Shown one piece after another: positions 12,270 through 23,580 of a DNA stretch of 64,000 nt. The translations under genes and the position numbers were made by a program. The number at the start of each line of letters is the position of its first letter. The stretch's first letter is position 1. Source of the DNA: Coniferiporia sulphurascens. Its lineage: Eukaryota; Basidiomycota; Agaricomycetes; Hymenochaetales; Hymenochaetaceae. The notes under the pieces are model-generated. The model saw only the letters and a list, made by a program, of their open reading frames with translations. It did no database searches and was not told where the DNA came from. Location of the stretch: contig NBBA01000010.1 in the NCBI GenBank assembly GCA_002794785.1, positions 1,054,001 through 1,118,000 of the forward strand. The letters are read 5' to 3'.

Positions 12270-13860
12270 CGGTTTAGCCCGAACTGCGTGCGAAGCGGTA
12301 CGTTATCGCGCAGGAATAGTTTTGACGGCAAAAAGCAGACGCAGTCAGCGAGCACGCAAACAGCTGAGTCCGATGTGCAGCACGCTTATCTTGACGCAGT
12401 GTGGAGCTGGTAACCAAGTGTGCCAGAGCCTCAGCGGTCAACTCCTCTCCGCCCGTCGCCCTGCCCTCAACGCCCACGCCTTCCTAAAGCTTGCCATAGA
12501 GATCCGACCGGTTTGCCAGTGAAGATGCTTCGAGGCTGCCCCGGTGACGAGATCAGCAAGAACGTGCCTAACTGCCTTGCTGACGACCGTACACCAGAGG
12601 ATGCGCCGCGCGAACGGGCGCTACCAAGGTAATAGTACACCCATGGACACAGAGCGCTCGCAGCGGCCATTCAAGGTCTTCATGACAAGAATGTCCATGA
12701 CCTCGCGGACGGACGATGCTCGCGGATACACGTCCGTAGTCATCAACAGTCTCCTTCACGTTTCAACGCTGCACCCTTGCCTGTCTCGATCGTGCCAAAG
12801 GCCACGTCATCTACGCGCATTAGGTTGACCGTTCAGTTCGATGGTAAGAATTGGATGTTAATAACGTTAGAAACGAGAAAACCATACCATAGCGGACAGT
12901 CTAGCAGAAAACGGGCAGACCAGCCCTTTCATACGCTTTCGCCCTCCTCACCAGAAGGATCCGATCTATTAAGGTCGCACAGTCCATCCCAACGACCAGG
13001 AAGTACGCGTACGAGTTGCAGGATGCATAGTTCAAACTCGAGCACGCCACTCTACGAGAGCATGTGCGATGCGATCCTGCGCTTTCTGGCGTGCTCCAGG
13101 AGTTATCGCGTGCTGAAGAGTTCATAACGCAGGCGTTGTAGAAATCAGACTTGAGGATCACATTCTCATGGCCGTACGCGACTGGAGTGCAATTGGGTCG
13201 CTAGTTGACGCATGGTTGAGTGTCAGACGCAGGGACAAGCCTGACAAGGCAATGGTGTTAGTAGTTGAAGCGCATGCATAACACGAGGGCCGTAGTTGGA
13301 TCCTTTACGCGATAAGGGGCCACTACTACATCGCCCAATAAGGAAGAGGTTTGCCATCGAAAGGATACTCACCCGTATTCACTGTGGACGGCGTCCGTCC
13401 AGCCAGGCTGGACGTCGGAGAGCCTGGCCAGGAGTATGCACACGGGACGACCCGAGCCCGCCAATAAGGAGCAGCGCAGTGCAAAAAGAGAGCGGATCGA
13501 TGTTCAAAGCGCGTTGAGGACCGCTATGGCGCCGCAAGCCTTCGTCTCTCAGGCCTACAGACGAGTGCTTCGGACGGACCGCGGCCTATTCTCCGGGCTG
13601 AGCTTGACGACGTCTAACAGCATCGTAGTGGTCATCAGACAGCCGACCAACCCCTTGGGTTCAGTGCTAGCGTAAAGAGAAAGCCTCCAGGTACTCACCA
13701 TTACTGACCGATCCTCTAGCAGAGCGAGCAAACCCCCGGTGCTAGCCATCGCCACTTTACTGCTAGATCTAGACCACACGGATGCTTTCGAACACGCCCA
13801 GACTGTAGTCGCACTACTGCAAGAAGCCCAGACTGAAGTAGACGCTGTTTATCGGGACAG
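12270..13860 (+). pseudogene. Possible decayed multi-exon gene, unidentified
   Basis: Several plus-strand segments in different frames have protein-like composition: helical, leucine/glutamate-rich segments near 12995-13180 (including LEHATLREHV) and 13739-13855 (including TLLLDLDHTDAFEHAQTVV), and a segment near 12640-12840 ending in LTVQFDGKNW. In-frame TAG and TGA codons and frame changes prevent a clean model. The segments could be exons of a STAND-type or other helical gene. I do not recognise the family. Confidence 0.25.
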
Positions 13861-13867
13861 TTGGCCC

Positions 13868-13975
13868 GGGAATGGGACTCGAGGAAGCAAATTAAATTCC
13901 CACGCCAATGTCCGGCTTCGGCTTCGGCTGGGTTACCGATTGCCGCTGGCGGGGCCTGGGCCGCCTGGCGTCGAT
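13868..13975 (+). repeat. GC-rich diverged repeat, copy 2
   Basis: Partner of 11015-11115, about 2.8 kb away in the same orientation. Confidence 0.5.
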
Positions 13976-14352
13976 CCCTTCACCATGATCAGTGTCACCA
14001 AGCGACGACAGGCTCCAGAGCTGACTGCGCTGATAAACTCCAACATGTGCAGCTTAGCCCCGGTACCTAAATGGAGCACCACAGGCATAAAGTCGCAGGT
14101 ATGGAGCCCGCATTTATTTCCTCAAAAATTTCCATCGCCAACCTCCAAGTCCTCGTCTTGTGCACTCATCAAAAATTGAACCGGCACGGACATCTCTCAT
14201 TTTTGGGCTGCAGCAGTTGGTAATCTACAAATATCCGGTTTTTCCTCTTGTGATTTTAAGGTAGGCTCGGAGGGGCATGTGTGCTTCAACCTGAAAGACG
14301 TTGGCACCTGGTTGCATTTCCACTGGCAAAATCATGATGGACGTCTCATTAC

Positions 14353-15157
14353 TGTTAAGCTCAGCTGGATGGGGGAGTGATCAATGATGGGGCTTCCTGT
14401 GGTTGGTTAAATGGAGTGTACGGCAGTGGGGCTTCCTAATGCTGTTAATGAAGTTGATCAACAAAGGGGCTTCCTGATCATCAATGATACATGGTGTCTT
14501 CCTAATAGAGTCTGGTTAAGACAAAGTAGCTGATGACTAGATAGATAGAACATGCAGTAGCTGGTGAGGCGCATATAATGGGCTTGTATGAACAAAGAGC
14601 ACAAGCTTAAGGCTTGTGCAACCTAAGTTACATGCTTATATACTACTTCAAGTGTTTGCTACTGTTTGTAGTTAACTATGGTGGTGTTTGACTATGGAAT
14701 GTCACAGAAGTCCATAGAATGTGCATATTAAATAAATATAATGAACAATATAAATATAGTACATGGTCATATGAACAACCACCTTACTAAGTGAACGATA
14801 ACGCAATGATAACGCCATATGATAGGAGCTAGTTAGTTATAGTAGTACTAGCCCACAGAACGTGTATATAAGGGGAGCTGGTCTCGCCCTAGAAATACAT
14901 CGGTTTACGCTGATAACCCACCTTGCCTGAACTTCACCACTGCACCTCATCGTCTACCACAATGTGCGTAGATTTTAAGAGTGCATGAGTAAGCAAAGCA
15001 CACCATGATGGCACAATATGGCATCATCATGGAACCTTATGGAATGTCATGGAATGAAGATGAGTAATAAAGAGAAATGGGGGAGTTACGCTGACTGATG
15101 ATGACAAAGAAGAAGTGAGTCAGTGTAATAAGGGAAAATAAAGGGAAAAACATAACA
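14353..15157 (-). repeat. LTR-A (copy 2), 3' LTR of a gypsy remnant, with nested copia LTR
   Basis: On the minus strand this is an LTR-A copy (545 bp without its insert). In sense it is preceded by the same sequence that precedes the 3' LTR of gypsy-1 (GGGAGGCAA then TGTTA). It therefore represents a 3' LTR, and the flanks show no target duplication, as expected when the rest of the element is missing. Confidence 0.88.
14726..14980 (+). mobile_element. Solo copia LTR nested in LTR-A
   Basis: 255 bp with the same ends as 5138-5394, flanked by GTGCA at 14721-14725 and 14981-14985. A related empty site is visible at about 60805-60830, where the same LTR-A sequence runs without the insert. Confidence 0.96.
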
Positions 15158-15819
15158 TTGCCTCCCTGTTAGGATCAACAAGTCACCAAATTGTCAAAAT
15201 AAAACAAAAGAAATTAAGATGAAATGCAAAGATAAAGATAAAAACCCAGGTATATGAAAAAGCCAGAGTAGAAAGGTCTTTAAGTGTATATCTACTCTCA
15301 CTGCAGGGTCTGTTACCACACCCTTTGGTACCTAATCTAGAGGTCCCCCCAGGATTAATGGTATAATGTCAAAGACAGGGTGACAACAGAAAATGGGTGC
15401 AAGAATGATCCCCAGCCTGGGTTGTGAGTCATAGGCACCTATAGTGGCCAAGTGAAGGCCAATAAACAATAAGGAAAAGGCAAACTGCCAACAAAGACAA
15501 TAGCAAGTGGAGAAATAAGCATAAAAATGAAGAAGAAGAAAATGCACTGGTGGGCAGTTTAAGGTTGTACCCAGGAGTTCATAGTTTAGGGTCATTGTGG
15601 ACCAACACTAGTTTAATGTCATTGCAGACTAGAGTCACCTAGTTAGAGAGGTCATCATTATTGGACCCCAGGTCCATGTTGTTGGCCAACTGGTCATCAT
15701 GTTGCTCCTCATGCTCATGGTTATGGCAGATTTGGACAGGGATGTCATTAATGTACTAGGCTGCAAGAAGGCGGGCTCCCCTCGAGATAAGACAGCCCTC
15801 ATTGCTTGACATTGGTGGT
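15158..15819 (-). pseudogene. 3' internal remnant of an LTR-A gypsy element (end of ORF3b and 3' UTR)
   Basis: On the minus strand the segment matches 42340-42937 of gypsy-1: the C-terminal codons of the downstream ORF (ending NNDDLSN, stop at 15639-15641, versus NNNDNLSN in gypsy-1), then a shared 3' untranslated stretch with LTR-proximal GGGAGGCAA. The remnant stops abruptly at 15819 against element C. Confidence 0.85.
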
Positions 15820-17170
15820 TGTTAGATTCGCTCCCTGACTAAGGGGATTGAAGCAAGTGATAACAGATTCACACAATAATACTAGTTAGTTTAGGGTAGG
15901 CTTGTTACCCTCCACTCACTAGAGTGTTAGAGCTGATGATGGTGGTAAGAGACAAGAGATGAATTAAACTGCTTTTTACCGCAATTTTACATTGGGCTTT
16001 TATACCCTACATGTTGTAGTCTATTTACTATGTTCCAGTAGATACTACAACATACTACTCTCGCTTTATAAGTCATAAGAATGTTCCGGTACAATCCTGT
16101 ACATGCTATTTACTATTCTTAGCTTCTTATGAGTCAGTTACATATTCTGGTACATTCTACAGCCTACCATGCTATCTTTATCTTATGCCAGAACCTTCCC
16201 TGAGTTTCCATCAAGTCATACAGTGTAATACCTAAGTTAACCATTCTCAGATACTACTATACCTATGATGCTTCTCCTTATTTCCTAATCGGTTCTGCTG
16301 TGCGATGCACTATACTTGGCTCCCATCAATTGCATCTTCTAATTGATTGCCATGCTCCCATCAGCTAATCTTAGCCGAATGCTTAGATATACTTGTGTGG
16401 CTCAGCGATTATGCTAGCCTTCTTAATCTTATCTTATTGTGGCTTGTTACTTATTACCTTAGACTAAGATTGAGTCATTCCTTCCATGATATTGTTAAAA
16501 GGGGTTCATTCTGGTGTTCTATCATCTATTGGCATAAAGAGCACTTTGGGTCCTATAGCGTTTATATTTGTTATTCTGCTATACCCTGGTGTGACTCTAT
16601 ATGATGGTTCATCATTGAACCATCACATTATAATCTCTTTATCTATTGGTACTAACTCCTGTCTTAGATTTGGTTCCTTTCAATCTACTGTTGTGTGTCC
16701 TTTGGCTATGAAGTTGGCTTTGTATGCAAATAGTTGTTCTCGTAATTGTTTATTGATAGTATGTACTATTTGGTGTGCCGCTTCTGCATAATTGGTTGAT
16801 GTAATAACCGCCCTTTGATAACATAATTCATTATGTGGCTGATTATAAATCTTGGTTCTTGTGTAAGTGCTGATTACATATCTATTCAATTGGTATGAGA
16901 ACATAGTCACTCTATGTTCAATTATTACTTCCAGCCTTTCCGCCACTTGTTGTTCCCTTGTAGTATGATCAAATGTAATTTGACAGTTGTCATATCCTGC
17001 ATTCTGTCCTACTGTTGCGCATGCAATATTAAAAGCTTTCCATGCTACTTGATCTGCATCTTTACAGTGTTGGCACAGGTTCCTTGTATCAATTAAAGTT
17101 ATGGGTCTTGCCATGTTGATCTTGCTAATCTGTTGATCTGGCGATCACGATTTTCATCAATTTACTAACA
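15820..17170 (-). mobile_element. Element C copy 1, 1351-bp LTR-like unit with ORF
   Basis: Minus-strand copy, exactly 1351 bp like 56512-57862, ending TGTTAG..CTAACA. The sense strand has an ORF near the 5' end and TATAAAAGCCCAA about 185 bp from the 3' end, the layout of a long U3 followed by R-U5. The flanks differ (GTGGT and ACCCT): one side is a gypsy remnant, the other a WD40 gene. The copy is therefore probably a recombinant between two insertions. Confidence 0.8.
16680..17114 (-). CDS. 144-aa ORF of element C, function unknown
   Basis: Starts MARPITLIDTRNLCQHCKDA and ends at a TGA shared by all three copies in the window. It contains four cysteines, CxxC near residue 14, and a basic, helix-prone C-terminal half (REQQVAERLEVIIEH). 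The same protein is read at 56568-57002 and, interrupted, at 55433-54250. Amino acid changes between copies are few. The frame stays readable for about 70 more codons past the TGA (PIDKEII, SYRVTP), so the original protein may have been about 217 residues. I do not recognise a gag, protease or transposase motif. Confidence 0.6.
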   Translation of the reverse strand: MARPITLIDTRNLCQHCKDADQVAWKAFNIACATVGQNAGYDNCQITFDHTTREQQVAERLEVIIEHRVTMFSYQLNRYVISTYTRTKIYNQPHNELCYQRAVITSTNYAEAAHQIVHTINKQLREQLFAYKANFIAKGHTTVD

Positions 17171-17572
17171 ACCCTCAGGATCTGGGATGCACACACTGGG
17201 AAATCTGTAGGAGATCCCCTCACAGGACATTCAAATTGGGTCCAGTCTGTTGCCTACTCCCCTGATGGAAGACACATTGTGTCTGGTTCATATGACAATA
17301 CCCTCAGGATCTGGTATCCAAGTGCATTTTCAGCTAGTCTCCTACAGAATGTGAAAAAGGAAATTGAAGATGATGGATGGCTGAGAGATACAGAAGGACA
17401 TCTCCTGCTCTGGGTGCCACATGAATATCAACACCATATTTTTGGAATCACCACAGCATGCAAACTGTGCATCTCATGTAAAACCAGTGATCACCCTATA
17501 CATATCAATTGGAGTATACTGTTCACATGTAGTGGATTGTCCTGGGTCAATATTTTCGAGGATGAGGCTTAG
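17171..17572 (+). pseudogene. C-terminal fragment of a second NACHT-WD40 gene
   Basis: The plus-strand frame reads two WD40 units (LRIWDAHTGKSVGDPLTGHS, then VAYSPDGRHIVSGSYDNTLRIW) and the same C-terminal cap as the gene at 5395-9876 (VKKEIEDDGWLRDTEGHLLLWVPHEYQ). The repeat, NACHT and N-terminal parts are absent: element C begins directly upstream. It is a paralogue rather than a duplicate of the other gene, since the cap differs at several residues. Confidence 0.85.
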
Positions 17573-18358
17573 GCAAAGTGCATATTTGTGCATTTTGACT
17601 GGATTTGACATGATCACCACTTTTAGGGGGCTTGAGCCGAGTGTTTACTAAATATGTATTGGTCTGGATTTTCTTGAAGTGTTGCCCTTAATTATTGCTA
17701 TGTAGTTGATGCAATATAATTTTTTTCAGTGTTTCTGAAGGACAAAGGGTGCTGTGGAGTGATACTTACAAGGTAAAGGCGACACTGTAAGGAATAGTAT
17801 GCATTCTGGTGAGTAAAGTGTAGATGAGTAGCCGCAGTTGGACAATGCAATGAGACTAAGTATGCATTTCTGTAGTGGGGTTCAAAATTTCACAGACATT
17901 CAAGGGCAATTGTTTTGAGACTAGCCTGATCTTGCTTCCAATTTATAATGCTCCACTATCGATGTGTTCTAGCACACTGTACAATGGTTTGCCATCATCA
18001 AGATCAGGATCCCCAATTTTGGTCATGTCACCTCTTGACACTCAGCCGGATGAAAGAATTGGTTCCCTTGGCCCATATGTATATTCTTCAAGGTACAATA
18101 GGGGAATATTTTACTAACCTCATGGAGAGAGAATTTGTTAGCTTATAAGGGTCAAAGATTTTGTCCACTTACATATGCATATAGCATTAAGTGGGAGCGC
18201 TCTTTCCATCATGAGAGGACAAAAAAAGCTCGGCAGAGAACATTACTAAGTAGCCAATATGAATGCTGAAGTGTGTAAGGTGAACAAGTGGTTCATATCC
18301 TGAATTGATTTTCCAGGAGTCATGCACCAGCAACTTTGTAGACAATTGATTGGGGGTG
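17573..18358. other. Non-coding interval downstream of the WD40 fragment
   Basis: AT-rich sequence with short unsupported ORFs. It probably holds the former 3' flank of the WD40 gene. I see no repeat termini or RNA gene. Confidence 0.4.
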
Positions 18359-18916
18359 TGTTACAATTTTCCTTTACTTTCCCCTACTGCGCTGACTCAC
18401 TTCCTCTTCGTCATCATCAGTCAGCACAACTCCCCCATTTCTCTGCCTTACTCATCCTTATTTGCCTTGCGCCATAAGACGCCATGATGACGCCTTATTG
18501 CACCATCATGACGTGCTTTGCTTACTGATAGCCCTACTTGTATTACCAAGGCATTCCTTGGGTTTCCATGACCTTCCATAGTCTGGTAAACTACCCTACA
18601 CAGGCCGCTACAGTAGTAAACACATAGAGTAGCATATAAGCATGTAACTTCAGCAGCATAAGCCCTAAGCTTGTGCTCTTTGTTCATACAAGCCCATTAT
18701 CTGCTACCACCAGTCTACCATGTGCCTATTGGCCAGTTGTCGCTTCGTCGTAACCCGATCCCGCTAAGAAGCATACTGTGTCCACATCGTCAATCAGGAA
18801 GCCCCACCGACGATCACCTTCGACTTACGACATCTAGGAAGCCCCATTGCTGTACCATCAGTTCCGATGATCAGGAAGTCCCAATGTTGATCACCACGTA
18901 ACCGTTGAGCTTAACA
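18359..18916 (+). mobile_element. Solo LTR-A (copy 3)
   Basis: 558 bp, flanked by GGGTG at 18354-18358 and 18917-18921. It contains a TATAAG box near 18635 and three copies of a CAGGAAGCCCC module (18794, 18833, 18871), about 39 bp apart, in the R-U5 part. Confidence 0.95.
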
Positions 18917-19049
18917 GGGTGAAGCCCTCCAGTTATCCAGTTAAGGGCCTCCAAAAAGCTAGATTAGTCAGCAAAGTGTGGTGGCTGTGTGGCCCCCCCT
19001 GTGAGAACATGCTCTTAACCCCTTGAGCCAGCCTTAAAAGAAAGCCATC

Positions 19050-19470
19050 TGTCAGGAATCCCCTCATTTTTCCAATCATTTTCCATATTTTTACTTATTT
19101 TTCCCATCATTATTCATCGACTTACTGCATTAGGATTCCTGACATATGTGCACATGATCAGCAGTCACATGGTAGTTGGTATATAGTCACATGACACAGT
19201 GCACTGACTGATACTATACAGTAGCACTGCCTCAGTTCCCATGGGGGGCTGGGAGCTTATAAACCCGACCTTTTCGCTGTAGCAAGGTTTCCCACTTTTG
19301 ACCTCTTGTGGATTCCTTGCAGGTGAGTGTAGTAGATAGTGATTAGAGTACTGAATATTGACTTGTGGATTTCTTGCAGTTGCAAGTGCTCTATTGGTGG
19401 TTCGAAGTTTTGCAGGTCTTGAGCTTATATCAATTACTTGATCTCATCATTTGTGCTGCAAGTTGTGACA
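19050..19470 (+). repeat. LTR-D (copy 1), 421 bp
   Basis: Begins TGTCAGGAATCCCC and ends GTTGTGACA, with TTATAAACCCGACC as promoter-like box near 19257. It matches 61758-62176 over its whole length. The flanks CCATC and GTATC agree at only three of five bases, so a target duplication is not proven for this copy. Confidence 0.82.
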
Positions 19471-19650
19471 GTATCCAGCCATAGTCCCCGTAGGCATGTA
19501 GTCAAGTCCGAGGTACATAGTACTATGCAGATTGGTCAAAAGCTACATAGGACTATGTAGACAACCAATGTCTACATAGATGTTCTGTAGGCATGCATAG
19601 TAGCCCATAGTACATGGTAGTAGATCATGTAGTCAGGCCTATAGTACCTT

Positions 19651-19700
19651 GTAGTAACTCATAGTAATCTGTAGTAATCTGTAGTAATCCGTAGTAATCC
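19651..19700 (+). repeat. Short tandem repeat, 10-bp unit x5
   Basis: Five head-to-tail units of GTAGTAATCY with few substitutions. The surrounding 200 bp is also rich in GTAG and CATAG words. Confidence 0.85.
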
Positions 19701-19896
19701 GTATGTCAGGGTAGATCCTGTAGAAAAAGCCATACCATGTAGGAGGGAGCTATTATGATGTAGGCAATAATCATGCAATTTTTCCATTAAATAAATATTT
19801 TATTAATTGAAATGCAGCAGACAGATGAATGTTGTGCACAAGGAGGCAGTTGAATGCCATCTAGACACACAAATTTAAGAAAAAAACCCAGGTGAA

Positions 19897-22400
19897 TCAC
19901 ACCTGCCCACTCTTATACATGGCCAGGTACTCTCCATCCTCCTCCTCATCCGAAAACCCACACGATTCAGCAGCTTCGACATCAATTTCATCTATAACTT
20001 GACTGCAGTCAATGTCCATGACCCGTCAAATGAAGACCCCTGCAGCCTATCTGTTATATTTAGAGTAAGCACACATTCATTCCACTGTGTCAAAGGTCTG
20101 TAAGTAATTGTGAAACCACTCACAAAGCTTTTCAAGACATCCTGAGCAGGATTTTCATCATAAGCTTATTGTTGCTTGTTGCCTCTGCAAACTTCTCTAT
20201 GACAGCAAGATTCCTCACATATTTTTTACCATAATTGATGGCAGAAAATATGATGTGCTTGTACATGCCCATCTCATACTGCTCAAGACTGCACTGCACC
20301 TGTACATGATAATTAGCAATGGCATATGCATAGTGAGAATTCTTAAAAAGGTTGTACTGCTGTTGTTATGTTTTTCCTTTATTTTCCCTTATTATGCTGA
20401 CTCACTTCCTCTTTGTCATCACCAGTCAGCGTAACTCCCCCATTTCTCTCTATTACACCATGATGACGCCTTATTGCATCATCCTTTCTCATTCTTGCAT
20501 CATAGCATCACGATGATGCCATATGATGCCATCATTACACCTTTTGCTTACTAACAGTACTTCTATGTTGTTCCATGACCTTCCATAGTCATGTAAACCA
20601 TCCCAGACAAACCACTACAGTAGCAAACACCTAGAGTAGCATAAAAGCCTGTAAAGTCGATAGCACAAGCCCTAAGCTTGTGCTCTTTGTTCATACAAGC
20701 CCATCATATGCACCTTGCCCGCTACTATGTGCTTTAACCAAGTCAAACCATCTCCTCATTGTAACCCAACGACATCAAGGAAGACACTGCATATCATCAT
20801 TGATCAGGAAGCCCCTTTGTCGATCAACCTCATTAACAGCATCAGGAAGCACTGATGCCGACCACTCAGTTAACCGACATCAGGAAGCCCTGTTGTCGAT
20901 CATCCACATCCAGCTGAGCTTAACACTTCAAATGTGAAAGCGAGGCGGTCCAAGAGACTTGCGATGTCTTTGCGGTTTTCTTTTGCACAGTCCCTTGGTT
21001 CTTCCTCCTTCCTCGACAGGTCAGGCTTGGGTGCTGGACATCCAACTATGTATGCTAGGAAAGTTAGGGCTGCCACATTTGTCTTTACTTGGCCCACACA
21101 GTTGGGAGCCACAGTCTTTGATCTAAGTCTCTCATGTTATTTCCTCCTTGCGTCAGATTAATACAGAGCTTACCAGTTTCCACATATGCGGTTGCATCTC
21201 TATAGGCTCCCCAATCTCTTTGACAGCCTGTGCCCATGCAAACACAATGAAATCATTGCTCATTTTCTTGTCTGGGAACATGTAGATGGTTGATATCTGT
21301 GTACAGTAGTATAGTTCAGCAATAACCAAGGCATCATGGTCCTTCCCAATGAAGTTGCTGTTTTTCGGCCACTTGGGTGCAGCCTCTTGCCCATCTTATT
21401 CCTCTTCTGTCACTTCAGCCTTCCTTCTCCTGGGGGGGCTGGGCTTTTTCTGCACATGCACATGCATATGCATTTTGGTATCTGAAGTGTCTCTTAAGAT
21501 CTTGTATGTAAGTAAAGCCACATATATGCACCCTTGTCCGAGTCACCATCGCTGGACACATCAACATCATCCCCCTTTTCCAGTGTGTACTCACTTTCAC
21601 TGCTGTCTTTGCTGGACCTAGCACTTTTGTTGTTAGCGTCTGCAAGAAGACCCACAAGATGAGTTGAAGGTTTGAGTGATGGACAGGGGGCCCGGGCTTC
21701 ATCACTGTCATCGCTACTAGCTGTATCTTCATCCCCTGCAGTGGTCTCATTAAGAGACCTCTTAGCATTTGTATCTGCTTTGGCTTGCCACAAGTAAGTA
21801 TTCCACTTGGTTTTCATTGACAAACTCAAGGCATTCACATACATAGTGAGGCTTGCACATATGTCTTGTTTGTACTGCCTTGTGACATGGTGTGGTTGGT
21901 TACTGTTTGAAGTGCCACACATGTCAGCTGTGGCACAATGGACTTTCATTTTTGTATTTTTTTGGAAGCATCAGTAGGCGCTGCATGTGTTGTAAACTTC
22001 AGCAACATGTCAGCCGCACCTAACATGAAGTTAATGGGTTACACACTTACCATGTTGTCGGTAGCTGCGAGTCCTAGGTTCACTTGCAGAGAACCTATGT
22101 CCATGTCTATATAAAGGGATTAAATGGGTTTGAAAATATGTGAGGTACATGACCAACTGTGATGACTATACCATTGATACCATCTTCAGCTCTTTCCATC
22201 ATCAGACATTGCACTTTTGCTTGTTTTTGTACAGCCTTTCCCTTCCTCACCTCCACATGCTGCCGCTTTTCCTGTTTTTCAGCCTCTGAAAACAGGGTGA
22301 GCTATCACAATTAGGTATCAGTTATATTCAAATAAAGACACCTTGCCTAATGCCCTTATGGCCGCAGTCTTGATAATTTTCCACCCTGACATTGCCAAGT
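19897..22400 (-). pseudogene. Hypothetical multi-exon gene (minus), broken by LTR-A
   Basis: Minus-strand exon-like stretches can be read: a basic segment near 22310-22190 (including VRKGKAVQKQAKVQ), an acidic Ser/Asp-rich part (21760-21500), a longer globular stretch (21390-21180, including VIAELYYCTQISTIYMFP), then 21110-20935 and 20363-20150 (including KHIIFSAINYGKKYVRNLAV). It ends in an acidic tail (GFSDEEEDGEYLAMYKSGQV, stop at 19897-19899). LTR-A copy 4 separates the last parts. I do not recognise the family. It lies divergent to the Plavaka transposase start at 22899, so it could be a second gene of that transposon, but nothing in the sequence proves this. Confidence 0.45.
20364..20925 (+). 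repeat. LTR-A (copy 4), no target duplication
   Basis: 562 bp of the subfamily that begins TGTTATGTTTTTCC and ends CAGCTGAGCTTAACA. The flanks GCTGT and CTTCA do not match, although both sides appear to belong to the same minus-strand gene. Confidence 0.88.
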
Positions 22401-22414
22401 GCTCATTTGACGTC

Positions 22415-22543
22415 CATCAGCAAAAAACCATTAACCTATATTTTGCTATTTTTTACTATTTTTTACTATTTTTCACTATATAGCACTATATAGTGAAAAA
22501 TAGCAGAAAATAGCAAAAAATAGGTTAATGGTTTTTCCTGATG
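22415..22543. mobile_element. Foldback MITE with CATCAG termini, 129 bp
   Basis: The whole unit is an inverted repeat: CATCAGCAAAAAACCATTAA on the left pairs with TTAATGGTTTTTCCTGATG on the right, with CTATATAGCACTATATAG at the centre. It is flanked by TC on both sides. The termini and the CTATATAG words match the ends of the 9.9-kb element at 28860-38791, so the two belong to one family. Confidence 0.88.
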
Positions 22544-22616
22544 TCATAGGTGCTTCTGCCTGCAATGTTGCATTGGACCCAGCATGATCCAGGCTTGTTG
22601 CTTGTTGCATGGTGGG

Positions 22617-22682
22617 ACAATGCAAGGGGGGGGACAATGCAGGGGGGGACAATGCAGGGGGGTTGACACAGGGGAGGGGGGA
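22617..22682 (+). repeat. G-rich low-complexity run
   Basis: Repeated GGGGGGGACAATGCAG units. Several G-runs on one strand could form a G-quadruplex, but no function is evident. Confidence 0.6.
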
Positions 22683-22898
22683 TGAAGAGAAAAAAGGGAC
22701 AGTTTTTTCACTCAGAGACAAAAAAACCCAATGTTTTTATAGGGCTGACAGCCAGGCCGTCCACATGATGGCCCCATGCTGTGTGCATAGCTCGCCTGAT
22801 CGAATTATTGCACCTTGCCACATGAGTCGGTGGCTTATCGGTGCCCTGGGTTTCAGCTGTACATAAAATCATTCCATGTCTCTTTTTCTTTTTTGTGT

Positions 22899-23580
22899 AT
22901 GGAAATGACCAGGACGAAATGGAAGACACATTCCCTGCCATCCTGCCTGTTCTGCCATCGTGAATTTCCCACCAATGCTGGTCTCAATAGACACCTTGCT
23001 TTGAAGACCTCTTGTTGCATAGCAGAACAAGAAGCCTTTATCAATGCCCAAGTCAATGCTGATGACCAGGGCGATGCCAACAATATAGTTGACTACGATG
23101 TTGACAAAGGATTACAGACCTGCTTCGATGTAGAAGTCTTCCCTTTACATGTGGCCAGCCCTGCACCATCAGCCCCTGCATCTCACACTGGGACCGAGTC
23201 TGCACCAGACGAAGGCACCTTTAGATACTCCATCAAGCATGACTGTCAAGCAGGCGCTCCACTATCCAATGAATGTCGACCAACATGGTTTGATGACTTA
23301 ACACAAGAATTCCCAGTTGCCGATGGCACATGTGGTCTGTTCGCTGACAAAGACAAATGGGAATTTGCGAAGTGGTGTGCCAAAAATCTTGGAAAGGGGG
23401 AATGTGATGGTCTGCTCCAGATGGATTTTGTAAGGCTTTCCTAACAATGTCAGAGTCAGCCTGACCAAGCCATTCTACAGATATGCAATCACTGCCAGCC
23501 TTCCTTTCATAATGCTCATGCCCTCTACCAGCTCATTGATGACCTTCCTAAGGGTTGTGCATGGACCCGCTGAAGAGCTC
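22899..23580 (+). pseudogene. Plavaka transposase, N-terminal part
   Basis: From ATG 22899 the protein starts with a C2H2-type finger (CLFCHREFPTNAGLNRHLALK), then a variable linker and the W-rich block typical of Plavaka proteins (FADKDKWEFAKWCAKNLGKG, residues about 150-170). After a likely intron near 23425-23480, SFHNAHALYQLIDDLPKG continues it. The frame fades after 23580 and an LTR-B follows. The catalytic core is missing here; the C-terminal part reappears at 43497-45765 beyond gypsy-1. Plavaka belongs to the CACTA-like (CMC) group of cut-and-paste transposons known from fungi. Confidence 0.78.

Noticed and set aside
18448..18687. A recurrent ORF of about 60-80 codons beginning MNKEHKLR in many LTR-A copies (also near 24997, 28030, 43036, 45007, 59488, 63079)
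   Set aside because: It is antisense to the LTR, spans its promoter region, and is conserved only because the copies are recent. It varies in length and its ends differ between copies.
19651..19700. CRISPR-like array
   Set aside because: The 10-bp units are contiguous without spacers; it is a simple tandem repeat in a eukaryotic sequence.
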